Of a stretch of DNA of 64,000 bases, positions 49,268 to 59,446 are shown piece by piece. This stretch comes from Megalobrama amblycephala (Eukaryota > Chordata > Actinopteri > Cypriniformes > Xenocyprididae). Below the pieces are notes generated by a model. It was not told the origin of the DNA. It was given only the letters and a program-made list of their open reading frames with translations, and did not search any database. A program made the position numbers and the translations under genes. Position 1 is the first letter of the stretch; each line of letters begins with the position of its first letter. Location of the stretch: NCBI RefSeq assembly GCF_018812025.1, contig NC_063058.1:16640797-16704796 (forward strand). The letters are read 5' to 3'.

Positions 49268-49381
49268 TTTTTTCTGGTCTTCGAGAGCATGGGTGATAGT
49301 CTTCCTCTTCTGCTGAAGCTGTTGCTGGTGCAGCTGGTGATGAGGACAGAGATGTTGGCATGTCTCTGAACCTACCTCCAT
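49268..49381 (-). CDS. nav2: nav2 distal alternative first coding exon (MEVGSETCQH...)
   Basis: A 38-codon first exon, from ATG at 49381 to KK at 49268, followed by donor GTAAGC. It encodes MEVGSETCQHLCPHHQLHQQ and then QLQQKRKTITHALEDQKK. Its end matches the short N-terminus of a known mammalian NAV2 isoform (MESVSES...QQQKRKPVIHGLEDQKR), which joins directly to IYTDWANHYL. It ends in phase 0, exactly what exon 2 (start 23703) needs. The His/Gln-rich stretch is longer than in mammals. It lies about 20 kb upstream of the other first exon, so it implies a separate promoter. Other frames through this exon are also open, but only this one gives NAV2 similarity and the right phase. Confidence 0.82.
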
Positions 49382-49528
49382 TATATCGGAAAACCCGGGG
49401 CTCCCAACCAAATCTACACTCCAAAACATGCGAGATATTCCGAGATCCTTCCTCGATCGAGATGTTCCCCTTATCAGACATTAATTTTGGTCATTAAAGC
49501 TAGGATCAAACGAGGGGCTTTGCTAACC

Positions 49529-49760
49529 TTCATTTGGCTGCTCCGCTGTTCAATGGTTTGGTCCAGCACAACCAGAGTTGGAGGATCTGCACTGATCTTT
49601 GGTTCATGATCCCAAGTGAGCAGTAATGGAACTTGCTGGGGGGCCGAGGGTGGCTCAGTCCTAGAAGCTTCGTTTTTCTCCAGCGATGCACGAGTGAGCA
49701 TCTCAAGTCACATTTCATATTAGCCATAGAGCTGTCATATTGGAGATCCTCTGCCACCTA
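49529..49760 (-). other. Open region upstream of the distal first exon, possible 5' exon
   Basis: Reads SRTEPPSAPQQVPLLLTWDH and VVLDQTIEQRSSQMK up to a donor-like AAG/GTTAGC at 49528. Two frames are open. No matching acceptor just upstream of the ATG at 49381 is convincing, and I do not recognise the peptide. It may be 5' UTR or chance. Confidence 0.25.
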
Positions 49761-50569
49761 GAGTCACGCATGGATTGAGAAGTGTGTGTGTCTTGGAGAG
49801 AGAGAGAGAAGTAAAAGTGTCAGAAACTGGTCTGAACAACTTATCATCTCTAATGTCAACAACTTTTGAACATGAAGAGATCCAAAAGAAAGTATGAGTT
49901 TTGACACACTTTAGGAACCTTTACATTTTCAAATTCAGTGCAAATGAGTAGAAATGCACTAAATGCAGTTCATTTGCATTAAATTCACTAATTGCACTAA
50001 TTCAATTTCACTAAATGACTTTAATCAAATCGTTTGCTCCTAAATACACTTTGCAACACTGTCTAGACAGTTTTAGATTTACATTCCCTTGCAATGTCTT
50101 AACTCAGGCAGCAATTTTATGACACAAAACAAGAAAAAGTAGAAGCAGAAAGGTAATTACCTCAGTATGACACTCCATTTGGTTTACAAAAACGGTGCAA
50201 CTCTTCTTTCGGGTATTGTAAGCGGAACCGGCTGGAAAAGTAGCAGTGTTGTTTATGACGTCATGGCCAGCCCAAAAGAACACCCCCCAACCCCACCCCG
50301 TAAAAGCGAGGTCTTTTAGCAGCATTTATCGTTGCCATGGGAACTTTGTTCGTGAAGAATTTGTACGCCATCTAGAGGAGACAATCCACACTGACACACA
50401 CATTCACACAAGAAAAATCGTGTCTGGTTTTACTTCACACTTTTTATTCCAGATAATATTTCTCAGGGGAGATTTTGTATCAACTTTTCCACCGTTATTG
50501 CTCAGAACAAAAGATACAGCTTAATGGACCCTGCCATTAAACAGATAACGACTGGCTTTTCAGCGAAAG

Positions 50570-51352
50570 TTAAAGGGTTAGTTCACCCCAAAAAAATTCT
50601 GTCATTTATTACTTACCCTCATGCCGTTCCAGACCTTCGTTAATCTTTAGAACACAAATTAAGATATTTTAGTTGAAATCCGATGGCTCAGTGAGGCCTG
50701 CATTGGGAGTAATGACATTTCCTCTCTCAAGATCCATAAAGGTACTAGAAACATATTTAAATCAGTTCATGTGAGTACAATGGTTCAATATTAATATTAG
50801 AAAGCGTCGAGAATATTTTCGGTGCGCCAAAAAAACAAAATAACGACTTTTTATAGTTATGACCGATTTCAAAACACTGCTTCATGAAGCTTTGGAGCAT
50901 TATGAATCTTTTGTGTCGAATCATGGTTCGGAGCGCCAAAGTCACGTGATTTCAGCAGTTTGGCGGTTTGACACGCGATCTGAATCATGATTCGACACAA
51001 AAGATTCATAATGCTTCGAAGCTTCATGAAGCAGTGTTTTGAAATCGGCCATCACTATAAGTCGTTATTTTGTTTGTTTTTTGGCGCACCAAAAATATTC
51101 TTGTCGCTTTATAATATTAAATTGAACCACTGTACTCACATGAACTGATTTAGATGTGTTTTTAGTACATTTATGGATCTTGAGAGAGTAAATGTAATTG
51201 CTGGCTATGCAGGCCTCACTGAGCCATCGTATTTCAACTAAAATATCTTAATTTGTGTTCCGAAGATTAACGAAGGTCTTACGGGTGTGGAACAGCATGA
51301 GGGTGAGTAATAAATGACATTATTTTCATTTTTGGGTGAACTAACCCTTTAA
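50570..51352. mobile_element. Full-length foldback TTAA element (GTTCACCC family)
   Basis: 783 bp, TTAA-AGGGTTAGTTCACCC to GGGTGAACTAACCCT-TTAA. Arms pair almost throughout (GATGGCTCAGTGAGGCCTGC; GGCCATCACTATAAGTCGTT), so the element is essentially one large hairpin. A short CA run follows at 51353. Confidence 0.85.
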
Positions 51353-51649
51353 CACACACACACACACACAGAGTGAATCACAAAACATTTCAGCAAAAAA
51401 TGTAACAGATTATCTTGTTGGACAGAAATTTTACTGAATTTAGCTATATTTAAATGCAGTTGAACACCTGATTTGAAAAATAACCTTGTCCTGAGAACAC
51501 TTTTTGGTTAGTTACCTTCATCATAGAATTGTATGAAATTTCACTTGTTACCCCAGATAACTAAATATGATGTTATTTCAATTTTAGTTTGGACTCAAAC
51601 CCCTTATATAACTAATTTAGCGATAGCTCCATTAAGAACATTTCCTATA

Positions 51650-52551
51650 TACACCGATCAGGCATAACATTATGACCACCTTCCTAATATTGTGTTGGTC
51701 CCCCTTTTGCTGCCAAAACAGCCCTGACTCATTGAGGCATGGACTCTACTAGACCCCTGAAGGTGTGCTGTGGTATCTGGCTCCAAGATGTTAGCAGCAG
51801 ATCCTTTAAGTCCTGTAAGTTGCGAGGTGGGGCCTCCATGGATCGGACTTGTTTGTTCAGCACATCCCACAGATTCTCGATTGGATTTAGATCTGGGAAA
51901 TATGGAGGCCAAGTCAGCACCACAAATTCATTGTTGTGCTCCTCAAACCACTCCTGAACCATTTTGATTCATCAGACCAGGCCACCTTCTTCCATTGCTC
52001 TGTGGTCCAGTTCTGATGCTCACATGCCCACTGTTGGCGCTTTCGGCGGTGGACAGGGGTCAGCATGGGCACCCTGACTGGTCTGCGTCTATGCAGCCCC
52101 ATACGCAACAAACTGCGATGCACTGTGTACCTTTCTATCAGAACCAGCATTAACTTCTTAAGCAGTTTGAGCTACAGTAGCTCGTCTGTTGGATCAGACC
52201 ACACGCCTTCGCTCCCCACGTGCATCAATGAGCCTTGGCCGTCCGTGACCCTGTCGCCGGTTCACCACTGTTCCTTCCTTGGACCACTTTTGATAGATAC
52301 TGACCACTGCAGACCAGGAACACCCCACAAAAGCTGCAGTTTTGGAAATGCTCTGACCCAGTCGTCTAGCCATCGTCTGGCCCTTGTCAAACTCTCTCAA
52401 ATCCTTACGCTTGCCCATTTTTCCTGCTTCTAACAAAATGTTCACTTGCTGCCTAATATATCCCACCCACTAACAGGTGCCGTGATGAAGAGATAATCTG
52501 TGTTATTCACTTCACCTGTCAGTGGTCATAATGTTATGCCTGATAGGTGTA
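51650..52551 (-). mobile_element. Tc1/mariner-like element, decayed
   Basis: 902 bp with terminal repeats TACACCGATCAGGCATAACA and (inverted) TACACCTATCAGGCATAACA, flanked by TA on both sides (51648-51649, 52552-52553). The minus strand keeps broken transposase pieces: an N-terminal HTH region (52194-52466: [20 protein letters not shown]), a middle piece with WSDESKWF (51914-52150), and a C-terminal piece (51729-51962) with PDLNPIENLWDVLNKQV. The region carrying the second catalytic Asp appears deleted, and the frames are not continuous, so it is non-functional. Confidence 0.9.
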
Positions 52552-52664
52552 TATATCTTATTTATTTTTGTTTTATTTTTTGTGAATGAATTGTGTTGTA
52601 CTCATGATATGACAGCAAGAGGCGCCAGAGAGCTAAAACAGACATCATAGAACACCTACATCTG

Positions 52665-52670
<6 letters not shown>

Positions 52671-52742
<72 letters not shown>
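52671..52742. repeat. (CA)n microsatellite
   Basis: About 36 uninterrupted CA units, about 120 bp downstream of the Tc1-like element's end. A shorter CA run follows at 52929-52961 and a poly-A run at about 52980-53000. Confidence 0.98.
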
Positions 52743-52745
<3 letters not shown>

Positions 52746-52927
52746 CTAACCATCACAGGAAACTGTGCACATTTTTACTTTCTCAAAAAAACTCATTCTG
52801 TATGATTTATAAGCCTTTTGAAAAGTGGGGACATGGGGAATGTCCTCATAAGTCACCTCTTTTTGTAATACCTATGTCATACCCATGTCATTATACACAT
52901 TTGTGTCCTGATATGTCACAAAAACAT

Positions 52928-52963
<36 letters not shown>

Positions 52964-53084
52964 CAAAACAATAATTTGTAAAAAAAAAAAAAAAAAAAAA
53001 CATTTTTCATGAAAAAATGAAAGATAATTTGTTACTGGATACAAATCTCTTTAATAAATAATACTATCACATACTGTTATCTCA

Positions 53085-53400
53085 TTCAGAGGCTGCTAAT
53101 TAGACAGAGATCTGAGTAAACTTTATTTTTAATTAGGCTCAGCAACAGCCGCTTTCAGGGCTGTTAATGGGATTTGGGTCATCGTCACTCTGATTAAGGG
53201 TTTAATTTGTGGATTACAGTATGAAGACAGAGAGGAGGTGTCATGTTTACTTATGGCTTTCTGAAGATCCATCATCTGTGATCTTGAACATGACTCCTCT
53301 ATTCAGATCTGTTTAAAATCTGCAGAATTAGTCTGACTGTGTGATCAGATGGCCTAAAATCCCACATAATAAATATTCACATCCTTGTCCTTACTTTCAG
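53085..53400. other. Single-copy stretch, possible conserved non-coding DNA
   Basis: No match to repeats in the window; contains TTTTTAATTAGGCTCAGC, CTGTTAATGGG and CTGATTAAGGG homeodomain-type cores in a compact block. Regulatory role is only a guess. Confidence 0.3.
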
Positions 53401-54644
53401 GCCTAAAATTACATTTAACATGAAATATTCATAATTATGTATGTTTTCAGTTTGTCTGTTTTATTCCATGGCCCTGTTGCATAAACTGCTAAGACTAGTC
53501 TTGCAAGTTAGACATCACATTTTTTTTAAAGACTGTTTATAACCGTTTTAAGTCAGTTACATAAAAATGTAGATTGGTCTAATTTGAAACCAAAAAGTAA
53601 GACTGATTGCCCCTTGATTAATCGATAGTTGGTCATAGTTCTTAAGCACAGTTTTAACATAATGGCTATGTTTATGTAACTGGCCCCAAAAATTAAATAA
53701 ACTCCCATTTTTATAAAAAGGGGAACATTCAAAATACTCATAAAATAGTTTTAGATACAAAGCATCTAAAGCAACTGTAGGCAACTGTACGTGAGCCTTG
53801 ACCAGATGTTATTGTTTTAATTTGTTTCATGCTAATTTATACTGATTCGCCCAGTGATGTGATATTGCTTCTATGGAAATGCTGAATAAACAAAAATGTA
53901 CTCATATAAGTTACAATATTGGAGTTACTTTGTCTTTTTTGTACAGTCAAAATAAACCGTTCTACGCAACAGTGTTTTGTTTCTGAATGAATCGAGTAAT
54001 CATTTGAACGAGTAATCTGAGAGAATAACAGGCTATTTGAGTAAATAAATGATTACAAAAAATAAAAATAATTGATTTATAATAATAATAAATGATTTGA
54101 GTGAATCATTAAGACAGTCATTCGTTTCATTCTCAAATTTTGCACAACTCAGCTCAGTGAATGACCCACCTTACATGTTTGGTACCAAAATTAATCATTG
54201 TTTTGAATGAATTGGTTGAGCGAATAATTCAATGACTCCCTCATACAGACAATTGCTTGTTTCATTCCTGCGTCCAAAATTGCATACTTCTCTACTATAT
54301 CGTGGGCAAAATATATTTTAACATATAGTAGGAAAAAAACTATGTGACAAAAGAAGTATGTCCAAATTCACAGTACTCATTAAAGAGTAGGCAAAAAGTA
54401 TACCCGGATGACCTAGTATTTGTTTGAAACTCAGTACAATTGAAAAGTCACTTGTTGACAACTACTTGCGTAACGATGTAACCCGCAGAAAGATTGAGTA
54501 GGTCTTTCTGAAACATGCACACACAGACAAGCGTAGTGATAGGAACAGAATACAAATTAGCACTCTTTTCGAGAACCAGAATTCTTGTATAATGAGGAAC
54601 AGAGGCTATAGATTGTTTGTTAATGCTTGAGGCAAAACTCCATA

Positions 54645-54827
54645 ACAGGTGTTGTGCCGAATTCCGACCCCCTGCCAGATTACTACCCCCCTCATTGAAG
54701 TTGCTACCTGATTGCCTAATCCTAACCGAACCCCTAATCCTAACCCCTCCCCCACACCTACTCCTAAACCCACCAATACTAGGGGGTAATAATCTGGCAG
54801 GGGGTCAGAATTTGACACAACACCTGT
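54645..54827. mobile_element. Short foldback element with 45 bp inverted ends
   Basis: ACAGGTGTTGTGCCGAATTC...CCAGATTACTACCCCC at the left, its complement at 54781-54827. The 90 bp interior is C-rich (CCTAATCCTAACC). Non-coding. Confidence 0.8.
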
Positions 54828-54974
54828 ACCAAATTTCTTATTTTGCAACTGGAACACAAATACACTCTTTGCTTTGTTTCATTTCATTCAAATTCATGAG
54901 GCCACTTTGAGCGACGGAGGCCGAGGAGGAACTGCCATAAAATGTGTCCTGTTATCGTTGTTTTTATGACACAG

Positions 54975-55266
54975 GAAGAGAGTTTGTCACTGATGCGAAA
55001 TTGAATACCATAATTCCTCAAACAAAGCTCCTGTCTGTGCCGTCAGCGAGTCGCGAAGAGGCAGTTCACTCGCTGCTTCGCCAATGGAAGCACATAATAA
55101 CCCGACAGTTTGTCAGCACCGTCCGGAAATTTATGACACAAAAAGATGCATATCATTGCAGTAATCTCTGCCGCTTCGCAAGCTCTCCACTTGAAACGCA
55201 TATTAGAAATGAGGCATTAAAATTCATGAAGGCTCTCGGTGGTCCCAAAACCCATGCGATCTGGAG
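54975..55266 (+). CDS. Unidentified exon-like open frame
   Basis: A 292 bp segment bounded by a good acceptor (TTATCGTTGTTTTTATGACACAG with pyrimidine tract) and a good donor (CTGGAG/GTACGT), open in one frame across it (phase 1 to 2, about 97 residues: GREFVTDAKLNTIIPQTKLL, REEAVHSLLRQWKHIITRQF, TQKDAYHCSNLCRFASSPLE, ALKFMKALGGPKTHAIWR). Composition is protein-like (amphipathic, Lys/Arg and Leu mixed) and the GC content is higher than its surroundings. I do not recognise the family. No partner exon was found nearby. Could be an exon of an uncharacterised plus-strand gene or a decayed element's coding remnant. Confidence 0.45.
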
Positions 55267-56079
55267 GTACGTGTGACATTGAATGTGATGGACTGATAGT
55301 GTTTAATAGAATTAAATTCTTTCATTTTAACAAGTAGTAAGTATATCTGTCCTTTGTGGAAGACTGCAAGAACTGTAACCTTTGATAAACCTGCTTTGGC
55401 AACATCAGTGATTGATGACAGAAGAATTCATTGAATCAGAGATTGAGAGAGACAGAGGTCCTGAGATGACAGGAAGAGTGGGAACGAGGTTGAGGTCTAA
55501 ATAAGCTTTTTACCGAGGCACATGACATTCTATCTGTAGCTTGCTTACCCTCTCTCTCTCTCTGTAGCCCACAGAAACAAGTCAGTGTATCACAGCGTTG
55601 AGGACAAGGTGATAGCAAGGCCAGAGAGACACAAATCAATACTTCATTTGCTGGGCAAGATTTACTTTCCGTTGCCATATCAAACCTATCAGTTGTTGTG
55701 GAAAAAAAAGGAATTGGTGAAAAACTCCTTTTAAGAGCTTTAATTTTCCCAAGACCTGATAAATGTCAGAGAGGGCACAGGCCCATTATAAGTCAAGACA
55801 CATGTGCAGGTCAGGCCCTGTATAAGTTTGAACTCCATTTTTACATCTCTACAAACAATATATTTTTGAGAAAGAACATTTAATGCAATTCACATAAAAG
55901 TTGTTTTGCTAATTGCTTGATTTAATTGAGAAAGGGGAAAAGAGCCAAAACAAGCCTCTGATGAGTATCCTATTTAATATAACCCATTAGTCTCATCTTC
56001 AGGAGATGATTTTTCTGACCTGCGGTAGCTGTCTATATATTGTACAGTTTAAGGGTGATGTGTTCACGAAAATGAAAAT

Positions 56080-56430
56080 GTAGGGGGGACCTATGTTTTT
56101 CTGTAGTTGGCCTCAGACTCTGGAATGAGTTGCCCATTTCGATTAGACTGTTTTTAAATCTAAGTTAAAAACATATTTGTTTGACAAAGCATATAATACA
56201 TGTTGAAGCACCCTTACGTTGTATTTTATTGTTATTTTATAATGCTGAAGCACTAATTTTAGTTTATTTTATGGTATTTTTCTACAATTCTTTGTGTATG
56301 TGTTTTTATTGCTTTATTTATTTATTTATTTTAAACTTTTTGTGTTTTCTGTGTTTTTCGTAATTGTAAAGCACATTGGACAATGTAGGTTGTATTTAAT
56401 TGTGCTATATAAATAAATTGCCACTGCCAA
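56080..56430 (+). mobile_element. LINE 3' end remnant
   Basis: Encodes GLRLWNELPISIR, then after a frameshift FKSKLKTYLFDKAYN and a stop at 56206: the conserved C-terminal tail of L2/CR1-type reverse-transcriptase ORFs in fish. A 3' UTR follows, ending in CTATATAAATAAATTGCC, typical of such LINE 3' ends. 5'-truncated and frame-broken, so dead. Confidence 0.75.
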
Positions 56431-56499
56431 AATTACTTCTTCTTCTTTCTTTTTTTTTTTTTACATTTTCTGAAGAAAATGTGAGTGATGATTTTCAGG

Positions 56500-57845
56500 T
56501 GGTTGCCAGGACGTAATGCAGTTGCTAGGGGGTTCTAGCTAGTTACTAGCACATTGCTTTGCAGTTGCTAGGGTGTTCTTAGTGGTTGCTAGAGTGTTGC
56601 TTAACAATTTCTTCTTGTCAGTGCAAAGCCAGCACTATTCTAGGGTGTTGTAATGTTGCTAAAGTTTTCTAGCTGGTTGTTGCTTCATAGCTGCTAAGAG
56701 ATTCTTTGTGGCTACTAGAGAGTTTCTATGCTGTTGCTTGGGTGTTACTTGGTTGCTTTACACTTTTATCAGTGCAAAAGCTAACACTATGCTAGGTTGT
56801 TGTGAGTGGTTGCTAGGGTGTTCTGGATGGTTGCCAGGGCGTTTCTAGGTGGTTACATGGGTGTTCTGGGTAGTTGTTTGGTTGCTTTACACTTTCTGAA
56901 GAAATGGTGAGTGGTGTTTGGAAGTGCAAAAGCTGACTCTATGCTAGGTTGTTGTGAGTGTTTGCTAAGGTGTTGCTATGCAGATGCTAGGGTGTTCTGG
57001 GTAGTTGTTAGGGTGTTTCTAGGTGGTTTCTGTACACTTCTAGGTGGTTTCTGCAAAAGCCGACACTACAGGTTGTTATGAGTGGTTGCTTTCTGGGTGT
57101 TCTTGGTAGTTGTTAGGGTGTTTCTAGGTGGTTTCTGTACACTTTCTGAAGAAATGATAAGTTGTGCTTGTCAGTGCAAAAGCCGACACTATGCTAGGTT
57201 GTTATGAGTGGTTGCTATGGTGGTTACATGGGTGTTCTTGGTAGTTGTTAGGGTGTTTCTAGGTGGTTTCTGTACACTTTCTGAAGAAATGATGAGTGGT
57301 GCTTGGAAATACAAAAGCCATCACTATGCTAGGCTGTTGTGAGTGGTTGCCAAGGTGTTGCTATGCAGATGCTAATGTGTTCTGTGTAGTTGTTTGGGTG
57401 TTTCTAGGTAGTTGCTTGAATGTTCTGGGTTGTTGTTAGGGCATTGCTAGGTGGTTTCTGTACACTTTCTTAAGAAATTGTGAGTGAATCCTGTCCAAGC
57501 AAAAGCCAGCACAATGCTAGGTTATTGTGAGTGGTTGCTAAGGTGTTGCTATGCAGATGATATGGTGTTCTGGGTAGTCGTTAGGGTGTTGCTATGAGGT
57601 TGCAGTGAACTTTTTCTTTTTTAAGAAATTGTGAGTAAATCCTGTCAGAGCAAAAGCCAGCACTATGCTATGTTTTGTGAGTGGTTTCTAGAATGTTTTA
57701 CTGCAGTTTCTAAGTTATTCTAGGTGGTTGCATGGGTGTTGTTATGCAGTTGCAAGGGTGTCCTGGTTGGTTACTAGGACGTTGCTATGATGTTTTGGGT
57801 GGTTACTAGAGCATTGCAAACTTGTTGTTAGGGTGTTCTGGTATC
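56500..57845. repeat. Minisatellite: GTTGCTAGGGTGTTCTGGGT with longer mixed units
   Basis: Degenerate tandem array built of about 20-22 bp units (GGTTGCTAGGGTGTTCT, GTAGTTGTTAGGGTGTTTCT). A longer block ending TGTACACTTTCTGAAGAAAT...GCAAAAGCC.ACACTATGCTAG recurs about every 135-250 bp (for example near 56891, 57142, 57278, 57462). Confidence 0.9.
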
Positions 57846-57859
57846 ATTCACATTCAGTA

Positions 57860-58960
57860 GTAAGGTTAAGCACTCCTAATCCTTAGTATGAGCAATAATA
57901 GTCTTTGAAAGAGTTGACATTTTGTAAAGCAAGTGGCACAAGGGATGTGTCAGATATCTAAAAGCAGCATCAATACATGCAGTAATGTGAGAAAAGCTTG
58001 AGGGAATCTCTTCTAATGATTAGTCAACTTCAAAATCAATTTGCAATCCTACTTTGCTACACAGCCAACGTAAACTGCACCCACTGTACATGCCAGTTCG
58101 ATCAGTGATGTATGTAGTGGTGTATGTCCTTGATCAATAACTGTACTTCTCAGTTCAATCTTTGTAGTTCTTATAACCCCTTGATAATACAGTATACATC
58201 CTGTTGTTTTGACTTATATGCTGAGAATGCACATTTACTATTGACGACATGTCGTTTGCAATGACTGACAGCTGTGCTGGAGAAAAGCCCACTCTTTCCT
58301 TATTCATTGGAATAGCCGAGTGCCCCATTATTATACTCCTCAGTCCTCCTGTAATTATTGAAAAGGTCAAAGGGCACCAGGCCTTCCTCCTCCAAGGGGG
58401 TTAAACTGTGTGCCGGAGTTCCAAAGGTCCAGGAAGTGACAGTGCCATGTCACCTTTGACATATTGACAAATATTCATGTTCATGAAAGACGCATAAACT
58501 GGGTTAGCTGGGTTGCGCAATCAATATTAAACTCTACATCAGTCAATTACAGACATCCATTCCCATTTCATATTCAGCATTAGTTTAGTGCGGTATGAGA
58601 TAAACCAGGCATGCAGCTTTCAATGCGATTTACCCATAAATTTATCACAACCTCTATAAAAGCCTGTATAAATTATTTTATATTTGTCATTTTAACCCTA
58701 AAAATTCCAGATGATCACAATGAATGGTTTGAATCAGGTGCTGTCTTATAATTGAATTATATAGAATGTGTCATTGTCCAAAAAAGTGCGAACCTGCACC
58801 CCCTTCACTAATTACCCCAGCCTCCCTAGAGTCAATTCATTTCATAATGATTCCTGGAAAGCTGCTGCAATTGTGAGAACTCTGCAGGGGACAGCAAATG
58901 CCCAGTGACCACTGCTGAGGACCCAAACCCCACTGCATTATGTGGAATTAGTGTGTATTG
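57860..58960. other. Single-copy block, possible enhancer-type conserved DNA
   Basis: About 1.1 kb between a minisatellite and a Tc1-like element, with no relation to any repeat here. It includes CTGTAATTATTGAAA, a DR1-like nuclear receptor site AGGTCAAAGGGCA (58364-58376) and CACTAATTACC. No open frame with splice sites. About 8.5-9.6 kb upstream of the distal nav2 ATG. Confidence 0.35.
58364..58376 (+). promoter_or_regulatory. DR1-like nuclear receptor half-site pair
   Basis: AGGTCA, one spacer base, AGGGCA: a direct repeat with one mismatch from the RXR/HNF4/COUP-TF consensus. One such site is expected by chance in tens of kilobases. Confidence 0.25.
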
Positions 58961-59446
58961 ATTCATCCTTTCTAGATTATGGATTTGTTCCCTTATTCAT
59001 TACTTTGTAGGTCAGCTAACGGTCATCTTTTTAAAAGGGGATTAGTTTTACTGTACTGTACATTGTGTGTCTTTTTTACTGCTAGAAAATGTAACGTTTT
59101 TTGAATATTGACTTTAATGAATACTTCTTTAAAGTCAATATGCAATCCATTTTACCTCCATAAAGTGACATATTTCTGAGTGATAAAGTATATTTGGGTC
59201 AATAATGTGACGGGTCATTTTTTGTCCAAAGGCCTTACTAATAATAAAAAACAAAGATATGACATCCAACGTATGTAAGGTAGTACAACTAGATCTCTTT
59301 TATTGAATCCAAAAGGTTCATATTTTGCTACATATAAAAGTATTTTAAAGATTTTGAAGTGTCAAAAGGTCATTCGGTTTAACCATCCAAAGTCCAATAC
59401 AGCCATTTCATTTGTGATTAAAATATCTTAAAATGTAATAAATGTA

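Larger units (their letters stand above)
3277..49381 (-). other. nav2: nav2 gene, 5' part (two alternative first exons plus nine shared exons)
   Basis: Partial neuron navigator 2 locus. NAV proteins are microtubule plus-end-associated cytoskeletal proteins acting in neurite outgrowth and cell migration, with an N-terminal CH domain, coiled coils and a C-terminal AAA-ATPase domain. The start MPAILVASKMKSGLPKPVH, the CH domain and the LRTVKNIADLRQNLEETMSS block identify NAV2 rather than NAV1 (which lacks the CH domain) or NAV3 (which has a different N-terminus). Ten exons are phase-compatible (0,1,0,1,2,1,2,1,2,2) and encode 909 codons in the proximal isoform. The 3' half, with the AAA domain, is outside the window. 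Whether this is the nav2a or nav2b copy cannot be told. Confidence 0.93.

Noticed and set aside
51739..52433. Plus-strand open frames in the Tc1-like element
   Set aside because: Antisense to the transposase remnant.
54700..54780. CCTAACCC-like C-rich stretch resembling telomeric repeats
   Set aside because: Irregular, short and inside a foldback element; not a telomere repeat.
55436..55678. 80-codon minus-strand open frame
   Set aside because: Low-complexity CT-rich region and no similarity recognised; not supported as a gene.
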